Source of the DNA: Streptomyces hyderabadensis
Lineage (GTDB): Bacteria; Actinomycetota; Actinomycetes; Streptomycetales; Streptomycetaceae
Length of the DNA: 59,050 nt
Assembly: GCF_020404845.1 (NCBI RefSeq)
Contig: NZ_JAIOJZ010000049.1
Span: 1 to 59,050, forward strand
Direction of reading: 5' to 3'
Under the pieces are notes generated by a model that saw only the letters and a program-made list of their open reading frames with translations, ran no database searches and was not told the DNA's origin. Position numbers and translations under genes: made by a program. Below, piece after piece: positions 41,931-52,000 of the stretch (position 1 is the first letter of the stretch; every line of letters starts with the position of its first letter).

Positions 41931-44900
41931 CTACCGCACGGCCACCGCCCGCACGATCTCCTGGGTGACCGAGCCGCCCCGGTCGTCGCGCGCCGAGGCC
42001 CGCAGCGAGACGTGCTGAGCGTCCCGCGGCACGCTCAGCGTCCCGTGCCAGGACGCCTTCCCGTCACCGCCGCGCAGCCCGACCTGCCGCCAGGTCTTCC
42101 CGTCGTCGTAGGAGACCTCCAGCTTGCCGCCGCCGATCTCGCCGGTGTCCGGGGCGCCCGCCACGTGCTCGGCGCCGAGCCCGACCCGCAGCTTCTTGCC
42201 GCCCCGCACCTTCCCCGCGAGGTCGGTGCCGACGTCGAAGGAGAGGTTGATCAGCGGCAGGAAGGTCCACCGGTCGTCCGGCGTCGCGGCCGACCGGAAG
42301 GTCCACTCCGCGTGGCCCTTCGTCGCCGTCGGCCAGCGTGCCGCGTCCAGCGCGGTGTCGGTGACGAGCTTGTAGGTGTGCTCGTCGGCCGGGGCGTCCC
42401 ACACGTACGCGGCGGAACTCGGCCCCTGGTCGACCAGTTCGCCGTCCAGGTACACCGACGTGGTCTGCGACATGCCGCTGCCCTCGGTCCACACGTCGCC
42501 GAAGCCGGTGTGGTCGGGCCCGGAGTCGCCCCAGCCGGGCGCGTTGAACTGGAGCCGGTTCCCGGCGCGCTGCTGTCCCCAGCCGAGCCCGGTGCCGAGG
42601 TAGGGGTGCCACACCGGCTTGAACCAGTTCAGCTCGGTGCGCGAGCCGCCCCGGTAGGCGACCACTCCGCCACGCTCCTCCAGCGCCTCGCCCGCGCTCG
42701 TCACCGTCTCGTGCCACAACTGGCCGGGACCGGTGGACACGTACTCGGTGCGTTCGGCGGGGTAGTCGATCCGCTCCCGGAAGCCGAGGCCGATCGGGAA
42801 GGTGTCGGTGATCGAGTACCGGAACTCGCCGCCGCTGGACGGCTCGTCGCCGTGGTACTCGGCCCGCACCTCGGCGAGGTCGCGGTGCCGGGGCTCGAAG
42901 GTGAGGTCGCGGTCGGGCACGGCGCCGGGGTGTCCCTCGGACAGGTCGTACACGTAGGGCGTGTTGCGGGTGCCGGTCATGTCGACCCGTCCGGACCGCC
43001 GGAGCCGCTGGGCGTCGGCCGCGGAGACGGTGGCGATCTGCAGCGGCCGGTCGGCGTTGTCGTCGGTGCCCCACCAGGCCATCAGCCGTCCGGGGGCGTC
43101 GTCGGTGACGAACAGCGCCTTCACGCCCGCGTCCTGCGCCGCCTGGGCGAGCGCGGCCGGTTCGGTCCCCTCGGTGAGCCGGGCCAGGACCGCCTTGCCC
43201 CGTACGCCGTCCGGGAAGGGCCCGGCGCCGGCGTCCCCGACGTCGACCAGGGGCAGCCGGGTGCGGCCCTCGGTCAAGGTGCCGCCGGACTGGACGGCCG
43301 CCTCGCCGATCCCCTTGACCTCCAGGAGCGGCTTGCCGAGCCGCCACACGGTGCGGTACTCGAAGCCGCCCCGGGTGACCTTCTCGGTGGGCGCGGCGAA
43401 GACGCTGTCGTACGTCAGCGGCACCTGGACGGCGCCGAACAGGTCGGAGCCGTTCGCGCTGCGGTCGTACTCCATGAGCAGTTGCCGGGTCTCGGTGCGC
43501 TTGCCGACGTCGGCGCTGATCTCACGCAGCTTCCGGCCGTCCAGGGTGATCTCGCGGTCCCGGTCGACGACGACCTCCGGCGCGGCGAGGAAGCCGAGGC
43601 CGAGGGAGTCGGCGCCGTGGCTGCCGCGCACGTCGAGGAAGGACGACAGGCTGTACGTCCCGCGCGGGAGCCGCAGCTCCAGGGTGCCCGAGTCGCCGAC
43701 GTGCGCCGGGAAGGGGTCGACGCCCTCGGTGAGCTGCTGGACGGTCAGGTCGGCCGGGGCCGCGGCGCCGGAGCGGTCCTTGACGTGGACGGTGAGCGTG
43801 TACCGCTCGTCCTCCTTGACCAGCCCGAACGCGGTGTGCGCGAGGGTCTTCCCGCTCGCGTCGGCCGCCACGATCTGACCGCTCGTGGTGCCGACCGGCG
43901 CCTTGGACCCGTCGCCGGTGACGGTGGTGGCGGCGGTGCCGTGCGCGGGCACGGTGAGGGTGGAGTCGGCGAGGGTGGCGACGCCCTCGGGGGCGCCGCG
44001 CACCGACAGCTTCAGCTCGACGGGCGCGTCGGAGTCGTTGGTGTACGTGACCGTCCTGGTGACGGGCTCGTCGGCGGCGTACGGCCAGGAGTAGAAGCCC
44101 AGGTCGGCGCTGCCGGTGGCGGTGACGTCGGCGTCGACCGCGCCGGGCACGCTGACCCGGCCGGCGCCCAACTGATGGACGGGGGCGTCCAGTTCCTTCG
44201 AGGTGGACATCAGCGCGTCCTTGAGCCGCGCGCCGCTCCAGTCGGGGTGCTTCTCGGCGAGCAGGGCGGCCACCCCGGCGATGTGCGGCGTCGCCATCGA
44301 CGTGCCGTCCATGCTGGTGTAGTCGCCGCTGCCCTCGGCGAGCCGGGAGCGGGCGGCGAGGATGCCGACGCCCGGGGCCGACAGGTCGGGCTTGAGGGCG
44401 TTGTCCCCGTACCGGGGTCCGGCGCTGGTGAACCAGGCGGCCTGGTCGGCGGAGTCGACGGCGCCCACCGTGAGGGCGGCGTCGGCCGCGCCGGGCGAGC
44501 CTATGGAGGACGGGGCGCCGGTGTTCCCGGCCGCGATCACGAACAGGGCGCCGGTCTCGCGGGACAGGGTGTTGACGGCCTCGGCCATCGGGTCGGTGCC
44601 GTCGCTGGGTTCGGTGGAGCCGAGGCTCATGGAGACGATGTCGGCGTCCACGTCCCGGGCGGCCCACTCCATGCCCGCGATGATCTCCGACTCGCTGCCG
44701 GAGCCCCCGTCGTCGAGGACCTTGCCGACCGCGAGCGTGGCGCCGGGCGCGACGCCCTTCTCCTTGCCGTCGGAGGCCGCGCCGCTGCCGCCCACGGTGG
44801 AGGTGACGTGGGTGCCGTGACCGTGCCGGTCGGCGACCTCCTCGCCCGGGATGAAGCTCTTGCTCTGCGCGATCCGCCCCGCGAGGTCGGGGTGCCCGGC

Positions 44901-45599
44901 GTCCACTCCGCTGTCCAGCACGGCCACGGTGACGCCCTTGCCGGTCAGCCCGGCCTCCCAGGCCTCGGGCGTGCCGATCTGCGTGTTGGACTCGGCCATG
45001 GCCGCGGTGACCCGCCCGTCGAGCCACACCCCGTCGACACCGGCGCCGCCACGGGTGAATTCCCGCCAGAATTCCCGCCCCTTGTCGGCCTCGACGGCGG
45101 CCCCGCGCACGCTGGGCAGCGACCGGGTCCGCTCGGCGCCCCGCGGGGTGGCGGCGGCCCGCGCCTTCTCGTCGTAGGTCACGATCAGCGGCAGCTCGCC
45201 CCTCTCGCTGTCGGCGAGCCCCTGCTCCAGCAGCTCACCGACGTCGAACAGCCGCGGGTCGAGGCTCCCGTCGCGCAGGTACGGCAGCGCCTCGTCCGGT
45301 ACGACGGTGGTCCGGCCGCCCGAGCTGCTGGTGCGCACGGCCCCGGTGGCGCCCTCGGGCCGCTCGACCGTGACGGTCTTCCGGCCGCCGCCGAGGTCGG
45401 CGACGGTCACCCGGTCGCCGGTGACGAGGGTGACGGTGCGGGACGCGCCGGCCGCTTGGGCCGTGCGGGCGGCCGCCGTTCGGGCCTGCGCCGGGTCGGG
45501 GGGCGGGTCCTGCGCCGCCGCCGTCCCGGCCGGCAGCAGCGCGATCACGAGCCCCGCCGACAGGAGGGTCGCCCCACGTCTGACTGGTCCTGTGCTCAT
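41931..45599 (-). CDS. Secreted subtilisin-like serine protease (S8), 1222 aa
   Basis: A large exported protease. Signal peptide to about residue 29 (LVIALLPAGTAAAQ); a propeptide region to about 205; catalytic domain with Asp229 (VAVLDSGVDAGHPDL), His261 (HGHGTHVTSTVGG), Asn359 oxyanion (IAAGNTG) and Ser434 (DGTSMATPHIAGVAALL). The C-terminal 750 residues contain beta-rich modules (PA-like, Fn3-like segments), typical of actinobacterial subtilases of about 1200 aa. ATG at 45599; its promoter lies in the 178-base gap with a repeated GAGTGCTGTGA. It degrades extracellular protein. Confidence 0.93.
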   Translation of the reverse strand: MSTGPVRRGATLLSAGLVIALLPAGTAAAQDPPPDPAQARTAAARTAQAAGASRTVTLVTGDRVTVADLGGGRKTVTVERPEGATGAVRTSSSGGRTTVVPDEALPYLRDGSLDPRLFDVGELLEQGLADSERGELPLIVTYDEKARAAATPRGAERTRSLPSVRGAAVEADKGREFWREFTRGGAGVDGVWLDGRVTAAMAESNTQIGTPEAWEAGLTGKGVTVAVLDSGVDAGHPDLAGRIAQSKSFIPGEEVADRHGHGTHVTSTVGGSGAASDGKEKGVAPGATLAVGKVLDDGGSGSESEIIAGMEWAARDVDADIVSMSLGSTEPSDGTDPMAEAVNTLSRETGALFVIAAGNTGAPSSIGSPGAADAALTVGAVDSADQAAWFTSAGPRYGDNALKPDLSAPGVGILAARSRLAEGSGDYTSMDGTSMATPHIAGVAALLAEKHPDWSGARLKDALMSTSKELDAPVHQLGAGRVSVPGAVDADVTATGSADLGFYSWPYAADEPVTRTVTYTNDSDAPVELKLSVRGAPEGVATLADSTLTVPAHGTAATTVTGDGSKAPVGTTSGQIVAADASGKTLAHTAFGLVKEDERYTLTVHVKDRSGAAAPADLTVQQLTEGVDPFPAHVGDSGTLELRLPRGTYSLSSFLDVRGSHGADSLGLGFLAAPEVVVDRDREITLDGRKLREISADVGKRTETRQLLMEYDRSANGSDLFGAVQVPLTYDSVFAAPTEKVTRGGFEYRTVWRLGKPLLEVKGIGEAAVQSGGTLTEGRTRLPLVDVGDAGAGPFPDGVRGKAVLARLTEGTEPAALAQAAQDAGVKALFVTDDAPGRLMAWWGTDDNADRPLQIATVSAADAQRLRRSGRVDMTGTRNTPYVYDLSEGHPGAVPDRDLTFEPRHRDLAEVRAEYHGDEPSSGGEFRYSITDTFPIGLGFRERIDYPAERTEYVSTGPGQLWHETVTSAGEALEERGGVVAYRGGSRTELNWFKPVWHPYLGTGLGWGQQRAGNRLQFNAPGWGDSGPDHTGFGDVWTEGSGMSQTTSVYLDGELVDQGPSSAAYVWDAPADEHTYKLVTDTALDAARWPTATKGHAEWTFRSAATPDDRWTFLPLINLSFDVGTDLAGKVRGGKKLRVGLGAEHVAGAPDTGEIGGGKLEVSYDDGKTWRQVGLRGGDGKASWHGTLSVPRDAQHVSLRASARDDRGGSVTQEIVRAVAVR

Positions 45600-45624
45600 C
45601 CACGTCTCTCTTCGTGTCGTCGTA

Positions 45625-45647
45625 GAGTGCTGTGACGAGTGCTGTGA
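45625..45647. repeat. Direct repeat GAGTGCTGTGA x2 in the subtilase/conflict-operon spacer
   Basis: Two identical 11-bp copies (45625-45635 and 45637-45647), 12 bases apart, just upstream of the subtilase gene. The spacing is near one helical turn, so they could bind a regulator side by side. Confidence 0.45.
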
Positions 45648-45825
45648 GCAGTCTCAGGGGGCCCGTGGGGCAAGGGAGTTGACCGGAGGCGGCGGTTAGT
45701 CGCCTTGGCGGGTTTCCGCCAGCGGCCGAACGGCCGGGCGGGCCGGGACGGGACACGGCCGAGTACCGTCCGTCACAATGGTGCTGCGCACGGACACGTA
45801 CGGCACACGGGGAGCGAGCGGCGTC

Positions 45826-46239
45826 ATGGACGGGTTGGTCGAGTTCAGGACCGAGGACGGCGTGCGGGTGACCGTCGAGGGCGTCGAGGACGAGGACGGC
45901 GCGCGGCTGGTCTCGCGCGGCGACGGCCCGGCCCGCGCGGCCCGCACCTTCGAGGACTCCCTGGACGGGGTGCGGGCGGCGGCCGCATCCGCGCTGCGGG
46001 TCTTCCGGGACGGCTCGCTCAGACCCGACGCGGTGGAGCTGGAGTTCGGCGTCAAGCTGACCGCGGAGGCCGGCGCGGTCATCGCGAAGGGCTCGGCGGA
46101 GGGCCATCTGGTGGTGCGGCTGAGCTGGTCGCCGGAGCCCTCCCCGGCCCTCCCGGAGCCGCGGCCCTCCGGCAGCCGCCCCGAATCCGGTCCCGCCCCG
46201 GCGCGTCCCGAGACCCCGGACGCCGCCGCGCTGTCATGA
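45826..46239 (+). CDS. CU044_2847 family (trypsin-co-occurring domain 1) protein
   Basis: A 137-aa small protein. Core LVEFRTEDGVRVTVEGVED, FEDSLDGVRAAAASALRVFRD, PDAVELEFGVKLTAEAGAVIAKGSAEGHLVVRLSW matches the CU044_2847/Trypco1 family, a beta-helix-beta domain that co-occurs with trypsin-like proteases in conflict systems. The Pro-rich tail is variable. ATG 45826 matches the family start; ATG 45778 would add 16 residues but has no Shine-Dalgarno. It overlaps the protease gene as ATGA. It probably binds or regulates that protease. Confidence 0.87.
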   Translation: MDGLVEFRTEDGVRVTVEGVEDEDGARLVSRGDGPARAARTFEDSLDGVRAAAASALRVFRDGSLRPDAVELEFGVKLTAEAGAVIAKGSAEGHLVVRLSWSPEPSPALPEPRPSGSRPESGPAPARPETPDAAALS

Positions 46240-47891
46240 GCGGTGCCGCGTGGCACGCCCGCGTCGAGTGCGGCAAGGAGGTCGGCGCCGGATTCCTGGT
46301 CTCCGCCCGCCGGTTGCTCACCTGCGCCCATGTCGTGAGGTGGGCCGACCGGGCACCGGTCACGGTGACCTTCCCGGGCCGCCGCGGGCTGGGCGAGCTG
46401 TCCGGCACGGTCGCCGTGCACGGCGGCTGGCGGGACGGCGCCGCCGACCTCGGCGACCTGGCCGTGCTGGAGCTGGACCGGGAGGTGCCGCTCGCCCCGG
46501 CCGTCTTCGCCCCGCCCGGCACCGAACGGACCGCGCCCGTCCCCGAGCTGATCGCCTACGGCTTCCCCAAGGGGTACGACGAGGGCATGCTCGCCTCCTA
46601 CCGCGCCCTGCCGGGACCGCTCATCTCCGACGAGTGGGTGCAGTTGGAGGCGCTCACGGCGCACGGGCAGCCGCTGGCCGCCGGGTTCAGCGGCGCGGCG
46701 CTGACGCTGGCCGACGGCACGGTCGTCGGCATGGTCTCCGCCGTCGCCGGGGCCCGGGACGTGCGCGTCGGCCGGATGCTGCCGCTCGAGGTGATGGCGC
46801 GCTACTGGCCGGAGCTGGGCGAGCTGGTGCCCACCCCCGGCCACCGGGCGGACGCCCGCAGACGGCTGTACGCGCTGGTGCGCCGGGCGGAGCAGAACGG
46901 CCCGGACTGCGACCCCAACCGGCTGTACGTCTCCGCCATGGACGCCTTCGACCCACCGCTGCCGGAAGGCGGTTTCGCCTCCCTGCGCCAGGCCGCCGCC
47001 TATGTGCAGTGGGAGGTGCCGGACCCGGCGGCGGTGGCCCGGTTCGCCGACCGGCTGGCCGAGCTGCTGCACGCCCCGCCGCCGCGCCCCGCGACCTGGT
47101 CGCCCATCGTCGTGGAGATGGACCGCAGCGGCGCCGGTGCCGACCAGGTCACCGTCGAGGTGTCCGCCTACCGGGACGGGCAGCGCCGCCCGGTGGGCTC
47201 GCGCCGGCTGGCCCGCGGCGCGGTGCGCGCCTACGTCCAGGAACGCATCGACGAGGCGTTCACCCAGCTCGATCCCGGCGCCGACGAACTGCTCGCCTTC
47301 GTGCTCCCGCGCGAGTGGCTGAACGAACCGGTGGCGCACTGGGAGTGCGGGGCGGACGACTCCACGCCGCTGGGCTGCGCCTACCCGCTGGTGGTGACCG
47401 ACCGGTACCGCCACCGCAGCGGCCGCCTCCGCCACCAGCTGCGCAAGAAGTGGCACCGGCTCGGGGCCCGCCCGGGCGGCACGCTGCACCGCGTGGACTG
47501 CGACACCCGGGAGCGGCCGGCCGGACTGCGCAAACGCCTGCGGGACGAGGCGGAGCTGGCCGGTTTCGCCACCCCGCCCTCGGCGGCGCCGGAGTACTTC
47601 GAGGTCGGCCTCAACCTCCCGGTCCCCGTGCTGCTCTGGTCGCGCCGGGACTGCCCCGGCGACGCGGGGCCCGACGGCCGCTGCGCCGGCACCGCGTTCC
47701 TCGACGAGCTGGCGGCGTCCGTGACGGGCGTGCCGCCGGCCGAACTCCCCCGGCTGGTCATGGAGCTGCGCGAGACCGCGGACGCCTCGGACACCCCGGA
47801 CGAGCACTGGGCGCGCGACGTCCAGCTGCTGTGGGACGACCCCCGCTGCTTCGCCGAGCCGCCCGCCCTGCTCCACTCCCCGGTCGGCTGA
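46236..47891 (+). CDS. Trypsin-like protease fused to a VMAP-C domain
   Basis: A 551-aa intracellular protein with no signal peptide. Trypsin-like domain, residues 1-190, with His32 (LLTCAHVV), Asp74 (DLGDLAVLEL) and Ser152 (GFSGAAL). The middle contains a helical region (about 200-280). The C-terminal part (about 285-540) looks like the vWA-MoxR-associated VMAP-C domain: GSRRLARGAVRAYVQERIDEAF, LLAFVLPREWLNEPVAHWE, LPRLVMELRE. In the known ternary systems this protein partners a MoxR ATPase and a vWA protein, both encoded next. ATGA overlap with the preceding small gene. Confidence 0.87.
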   Translation: MSGAAWHARVECGKEVGAGFLVSARRLLTCAHVVRWADRAPVTVTFPGRRGLGELSGTVAVHGGWRDGAADLGDLAVLELDREVPLAPAVFAPPGTERTAPVPELIAYGFPKGYDEGMLASYRALPGPLISDEWVQLEALTAHGQPLAAGFSGAALTLADGTVVGMVSAVAGARDVRVGRMLPLEVMARYWPELGELVPTPGHRADARRRLYALVRRAEQNGPDCDPNRLYVSAMDAFDPPLPEGGFASLRQAAAYVQWEVPDPAAVARFADRLAELLHAPPPRPATWSPIVVEMDRSGAGADQVTVEVSAYRDGQRRPVGSRRLARGAVRAYVQERIDEAFTQLDPGADELLAFVLPREWLNEPVAHWECGADDSTPLGCAYPLVVTDRYRHRSGRLRHQLRKKWHRLGARPGGTLHRVDCDTRERPAGLRKRLRDEAELAGFATPPSAAPEYFEVGLNLPVPVLLWSRRDCPGDAGPDGRCAGTAFLDELAASVTGVPPAELPRLVMELRETADASDTPDEHWARDVQLLWDDPRCFAEPPALLHSPVG

Positions 47892-47963
47892 CCCGGCCGA
47901 CGTACTCACCGCCATGTCCACCGCCGTACCGACCGCCGACCGACCGCCCGGAGAGAAGAACCC

Positions 47964-49001
47964 ATGCCCCTGTGGCCCGTCTACACCGGCGCGCCTGACC
48001 CGCACGACGGCATCACCCGGCTGCCGCCGCCCCCGCCCTGGCGGGACTTCGACGGCGGCCCCGTGCTCGATCCGCCCGACGCGGACGGCGACCCGGCGGC
48101 CGCCTCGCCCGACCGCGCCCACCGGGCCGCGACCTACCAGGCCACCGAGGACACGGTGCAACTGGTCAACGCGGCCCTGTACCTGCGGCGCCCGCTGCTG
48201 GTCACCGGGCCGCCCGGCACCGGCAAGTCGTCCCTCGCCTACGCGGTCGCCCGTGAGCTGCGGCTCGGCCCGGTGCTCAGGTGGAACATCACCAGCCGCA
48301 GCACGCTGGGCGACGGCCTCTACACCTACGACCCGCTCTCCCGCCTGTACGCGGCACGCCGGCCCGCACAGCCGTCCGACGCCGACTCCCCCGCCCACGC
48401 CCCCGCCACGGGTGTCGAGGACCATCTGCGCCTGGGCCCGCTCGGCACCGCCCTGCTGCCCTACGCACGGCCGCGCGCCCTGCTCGTCGACGAGATCGAC
48501 AAGAGCGACCTGGACCTGCCCAACGACCTGCTGCACGTCCTGGAGGAGGGCCAGTACGAGATCCCCGAACTCGTCCGGGCCTCCCGGGACACCCCGGGCG
48601 GTCATGCCGAGGTCCTGATCGACGGCGCCGACCTGCGGGTACCGGTGGCGCGCGGCCGGGTCCGCTGCAAGGCCTTCCCGTTCGTCGTGCTCACCAGCAA
48701 CGGCGAGCGCGAGTTCCCGCCCGCCTTCCTGCGCCGCTGCGTCTCGCTGCGGCTGCGGCAGCCCGACGACGACCACCTCGCCGAGATCGTCCGGGCCCAC
48801 CTGGGCGAGCCCGACGCGTACGCGCGACAGCTGATCCACCGGTTCCTGTCCCGGGTGGGCAGCGGCGAACTGGCCACGGACCAGCTGCTCAACGCCATCT
48901 ACCTGGCCCGTTCCTCCGGTCTTGGCGCCGACTCCCTGGACGAGCTGGCCGAGCGGCTGATGCCGTACCTCGGCCGGTCCGCGCGGCCCGACGCCTTCTG
49001 A
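47964..49001 (+). CDS. MoxR-type AAA+ ATPase
   Basis: A 345-aa ATPase. Walker A GPPGTGKS (82-89), Walker B ALLVDEIDK (172-180), sensor-like FVVLTSNGEREFPPAFLRRC (about 236-255). The N-terminal 60 residues are Pro-rich. In MoxR systems such proteins are chaperone-like and act with a vWA partner. GGAGAGAAG lies upstream of ATG 47964. It joins the next gene through TGATG, so the ATPase and vWA-like protein are translated together. Confidence 0.92.
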   Translation: MPLWPVYTGAPDPHDGITRLPPPPPWRDFDGGPVLDPPDADGDPAAASPDRAHRAATYQATEDTVQLVNAALYLRRPLLVTGPPGTGKSSLAYAVARELRLGPVLRWNITSRSTLGDGLYTYDPLSRLYAARRPAQPSDADSPAHAPATGVEDHLRLGPLGTALLPYARPRALLVDEIDKSDLDLPNDLLHVLEEGQYEIPELVRASRDTPGGHAEVLIDGADLRVPVARGRVRCKAFPFVVLTSNGEREFPPAFLRRCVSLRLRQPDDDHLAEIVRAHLGEPDAYARQLIHRFLSRVGSGELATDQLLNAIYLARSSGLGADSLDELAERLMPYLGRSARPDAF

Positions 49002-52000
49002 TGCCCACCGACCGGCCCGGCGCACCGGACCCGCCGCCCCTGCCCCGCCTCGCCGACGTCCTCGGCCGGGGGGCGGGCACCGGTGCCCGCCCGACCCCGC
49101 TGGAGCTGGCCGAACTCCTCTGGCTGGCCGGGCACATGGAGCCCGCGGCACCGGACCCGGCGGACGCCCCCGCGTCCGGGACCCGGCCCGCGGACCCGCC
49201 CCCGGCCACCGCGGACGCCCCGGACCGGCACCGGGACCAAGACGGGGAGGGAGAGGGGGACCGGGCCGGGGAACGGGAGCGGGACCGGGCCGGCGGAAGG
49301 GGGCAGGACCGGCACGGGCGCCGGACCCGGGACGACCGGGCGGCGGGCACCGCGCCCCCGCCCGGAGCCCCGCGCACTCCGCTGCGGCTGCCGTCCCCGG
49401 CCCCCGCGCCCGGCACCTCGGCGGCCCAGCCGCACAGCGCCCTGCTCGCGCCCGCACCGCCGATGCTGCGCCACACGCTGGCGCTGCAACGCGCCCTGCG
49501 CCCGCTCAAGCGCCGCAGCGACGCGCCCGTCGGCCACGAGGTGGACGAGTCCGCGACCGCCGACCGCATCGCGCGCCTCGGCGCCGCGCCCGAGTGGTGG
49601 CTGCCCGTACTGCGCCCGGTACGGGAGCGGTGGCTGCGTCTGCACCTGGTGCACGACGCGGGCCCCACGATGCCCGTCTGGCAGCCCCTCGTCCGCGAAC
49701 TGCACACCGCGCTCGCCCAGTCGGGCGTCTTCCGCACCGTCACCCTGCACCGCGCGGAGGCCGACGGCACCGTCCGCGGGGACGGTGCCCAGATCCCCGC
49801 CGACGGCCGTACGGTCATGCTGCTGATCAGCGACTGCATGGGCCCGCAGTGGCGCGAGGGCCCGGCCGGCACCCGGTGGTTCGGCACCCTGCGCGGCTGG
49901 GCGCGCCGCACTCCGCTGGCCGTTCTCCAGCCGCTGCCCGAGCAGTTGTGGCGGGACACCGCCCTGCCGCCGGTCCCGGGCCGGCTCCTGGCCCCGCACC
50001 GGGCCGCGCCCAGCGCCTCGCTCGCCTTCACCCCGTACGACGAGGCCGCGCCCCGGGCCCCCGAGGGCGCTCCGTACGTCCCCGTGCTGGAGCCGGGCCC
50101 CGAGTGGCTGGCGAACTGGGCCGCGCTGGTGGCGAGTCCGGGCGGCACCCCGTACCCGGGCGCGGCCGCCGCGCTGCACCGCCCGCTGCCGGCCGACGCC
50201 GACGACCGGACGGACCTCGCGGGGCTGTCGGCCGAGGAGGTCGTCCTGCGTTTTCGCGCCGGCGCCTCCCCGCAGGCCTACCGGCTGGCCGGGCACCTCG
50301 CGCTGGGCCGCCCCGACCTGCCGGTGATGCGGCTGGTGCAGGCCGCGGTCGAGCCGGACCCGCGGCCCCAGCACCTGGCCGAGGTCATCCTCGGCGGACT
50401 GCTCACCGCGGTCCCCGGACCGCCCGGCTCCTACGCCTTCCGCCCCGGCGTGCGCGAGCTGCTCCTGCGCGGGCTGCCGCGCACCGCCCGCAACCGCACC
50501 CACGAGCTGCTGCTGCGCACCGGCGGCCTGATCGACGAACGGGCGGGGCGCTCGCCCGGGGAGTTCCGGGCGCTGGTGCCGTCCCGGGAGGGTACCGAGC
50601 GGGCCGACGGGAGCGAGTCGTTCGCGGCGATCAGCGAGGAGAGCGCGCGGCAGCTGACGGTGCGGGAGCGGCCCCCCGCGCGGTCGCCGTTCCCGGCCGC
50701 CCTCGGCGCCCGCTACCGGCCCACGCGCCGGCTCACCCCGAGCGGGAGGATCTGGCTGGCCGAGGACACCGGTCCGCAGCAGGCGGCGCCCGGCCCGACG
50801 GCGGCCAACCGGACGGTGGCGATCCGGCTGCACCGCACGGACTCCGACCCGGCCTCGCACCGCGCCTTCCTGCGGGACGCGCGGCGGCTGACGCGGCTGT
50901 CCCACCCGAACCTGGTGACCGTCCTCGACGCCGGTGTCGAGGACGACGTCCCGTACGTGGTCATGGAGCACCTCGACGGCATAGCGCTGAGCGCCCTCAC
51001 CCGGTCCGACGACCCGCGGCTGCCGGTGCCGCTGACGGTGTCGGTGGGGGCGCAGCTGGCCCGGGCGCTCACCGCCCTGCACCGGGCGGGTGTGGCGCAC
51101 GGCGGCCTCAAGGCGTCCCGGGTGGTGCTGCTGCCGGACGGCACGGTCCGGCTCAGCCTCTTCGAACCGGGGCGGGCCGCGGGCCCGGCGGGACGCTCCG
51201 CGGACCTGCGCGCCCTGTGCGACCTCCTGCTGCGGCTGACGTCGGGGGCCCCGCAGCCGGCCGTCCCGGTCGACTCCCGCCGCCTGGACCGGCTGCCCCG
51301 ATCCCTGCGCATCCACTACGCGCACGCCTTCGACCAGCTGATGTCGCCCTCGTCGGCGACCCAGGCCCGCGGTCTGGAACTGCTCGCCGACCCGCAGCTG
51401 CTCACCCGGGCGAAGGAGGCGTACGCGCCGCGCCGCTACCGCGCCCTGGGTCCGCTGCGGGTCGACGTCCCGGACGGCTCGTCCCGCCCCGCACCCGAGG
51501 TGCACGCGCTGCTGGCGATGCTGCTGCTCAAGCACGGCCGCACGGTGACGCACGAGGAGCTGCGGTGGGGGCTGTGGGACCCGGGCGACGAGCCCCGCAA
51601 CCCGCGGGCCGAGGTGACCCGGCTGGCGGCGCGGCTGGCGGACGTCCTGGGCCCGGGCGTTCTCGCGAAGTCCGCCCACGGCTACGGCCTGCACACCAGC
51701 GCCGACGACCTGGACCTGGTGCGCTGCGACGAGCTGGTGCGGCGTGCCGAGGCGGCCGGGCTGCGGGACGCGCTCACCGAGGCCCACGGTCTGGTCACCG
51801 AGGCGCTGGCGCTGTGGGGCGACGCCGGGCCCCTGGCGGACGTGCCCGGCCCCGCCGCCCGCACCGCCCGCACCCGCCTGCTGCGGCTGCGGCTCGCCCT
51901 GCACACCAGGCGCGCCGAGCTGGACCTGGCCCTCGGCGAGTACGACCGGGCCTCGACCGACCTGGCCGGCCTGCTGCGGGCCCACCCGCACCGAGAGGAC

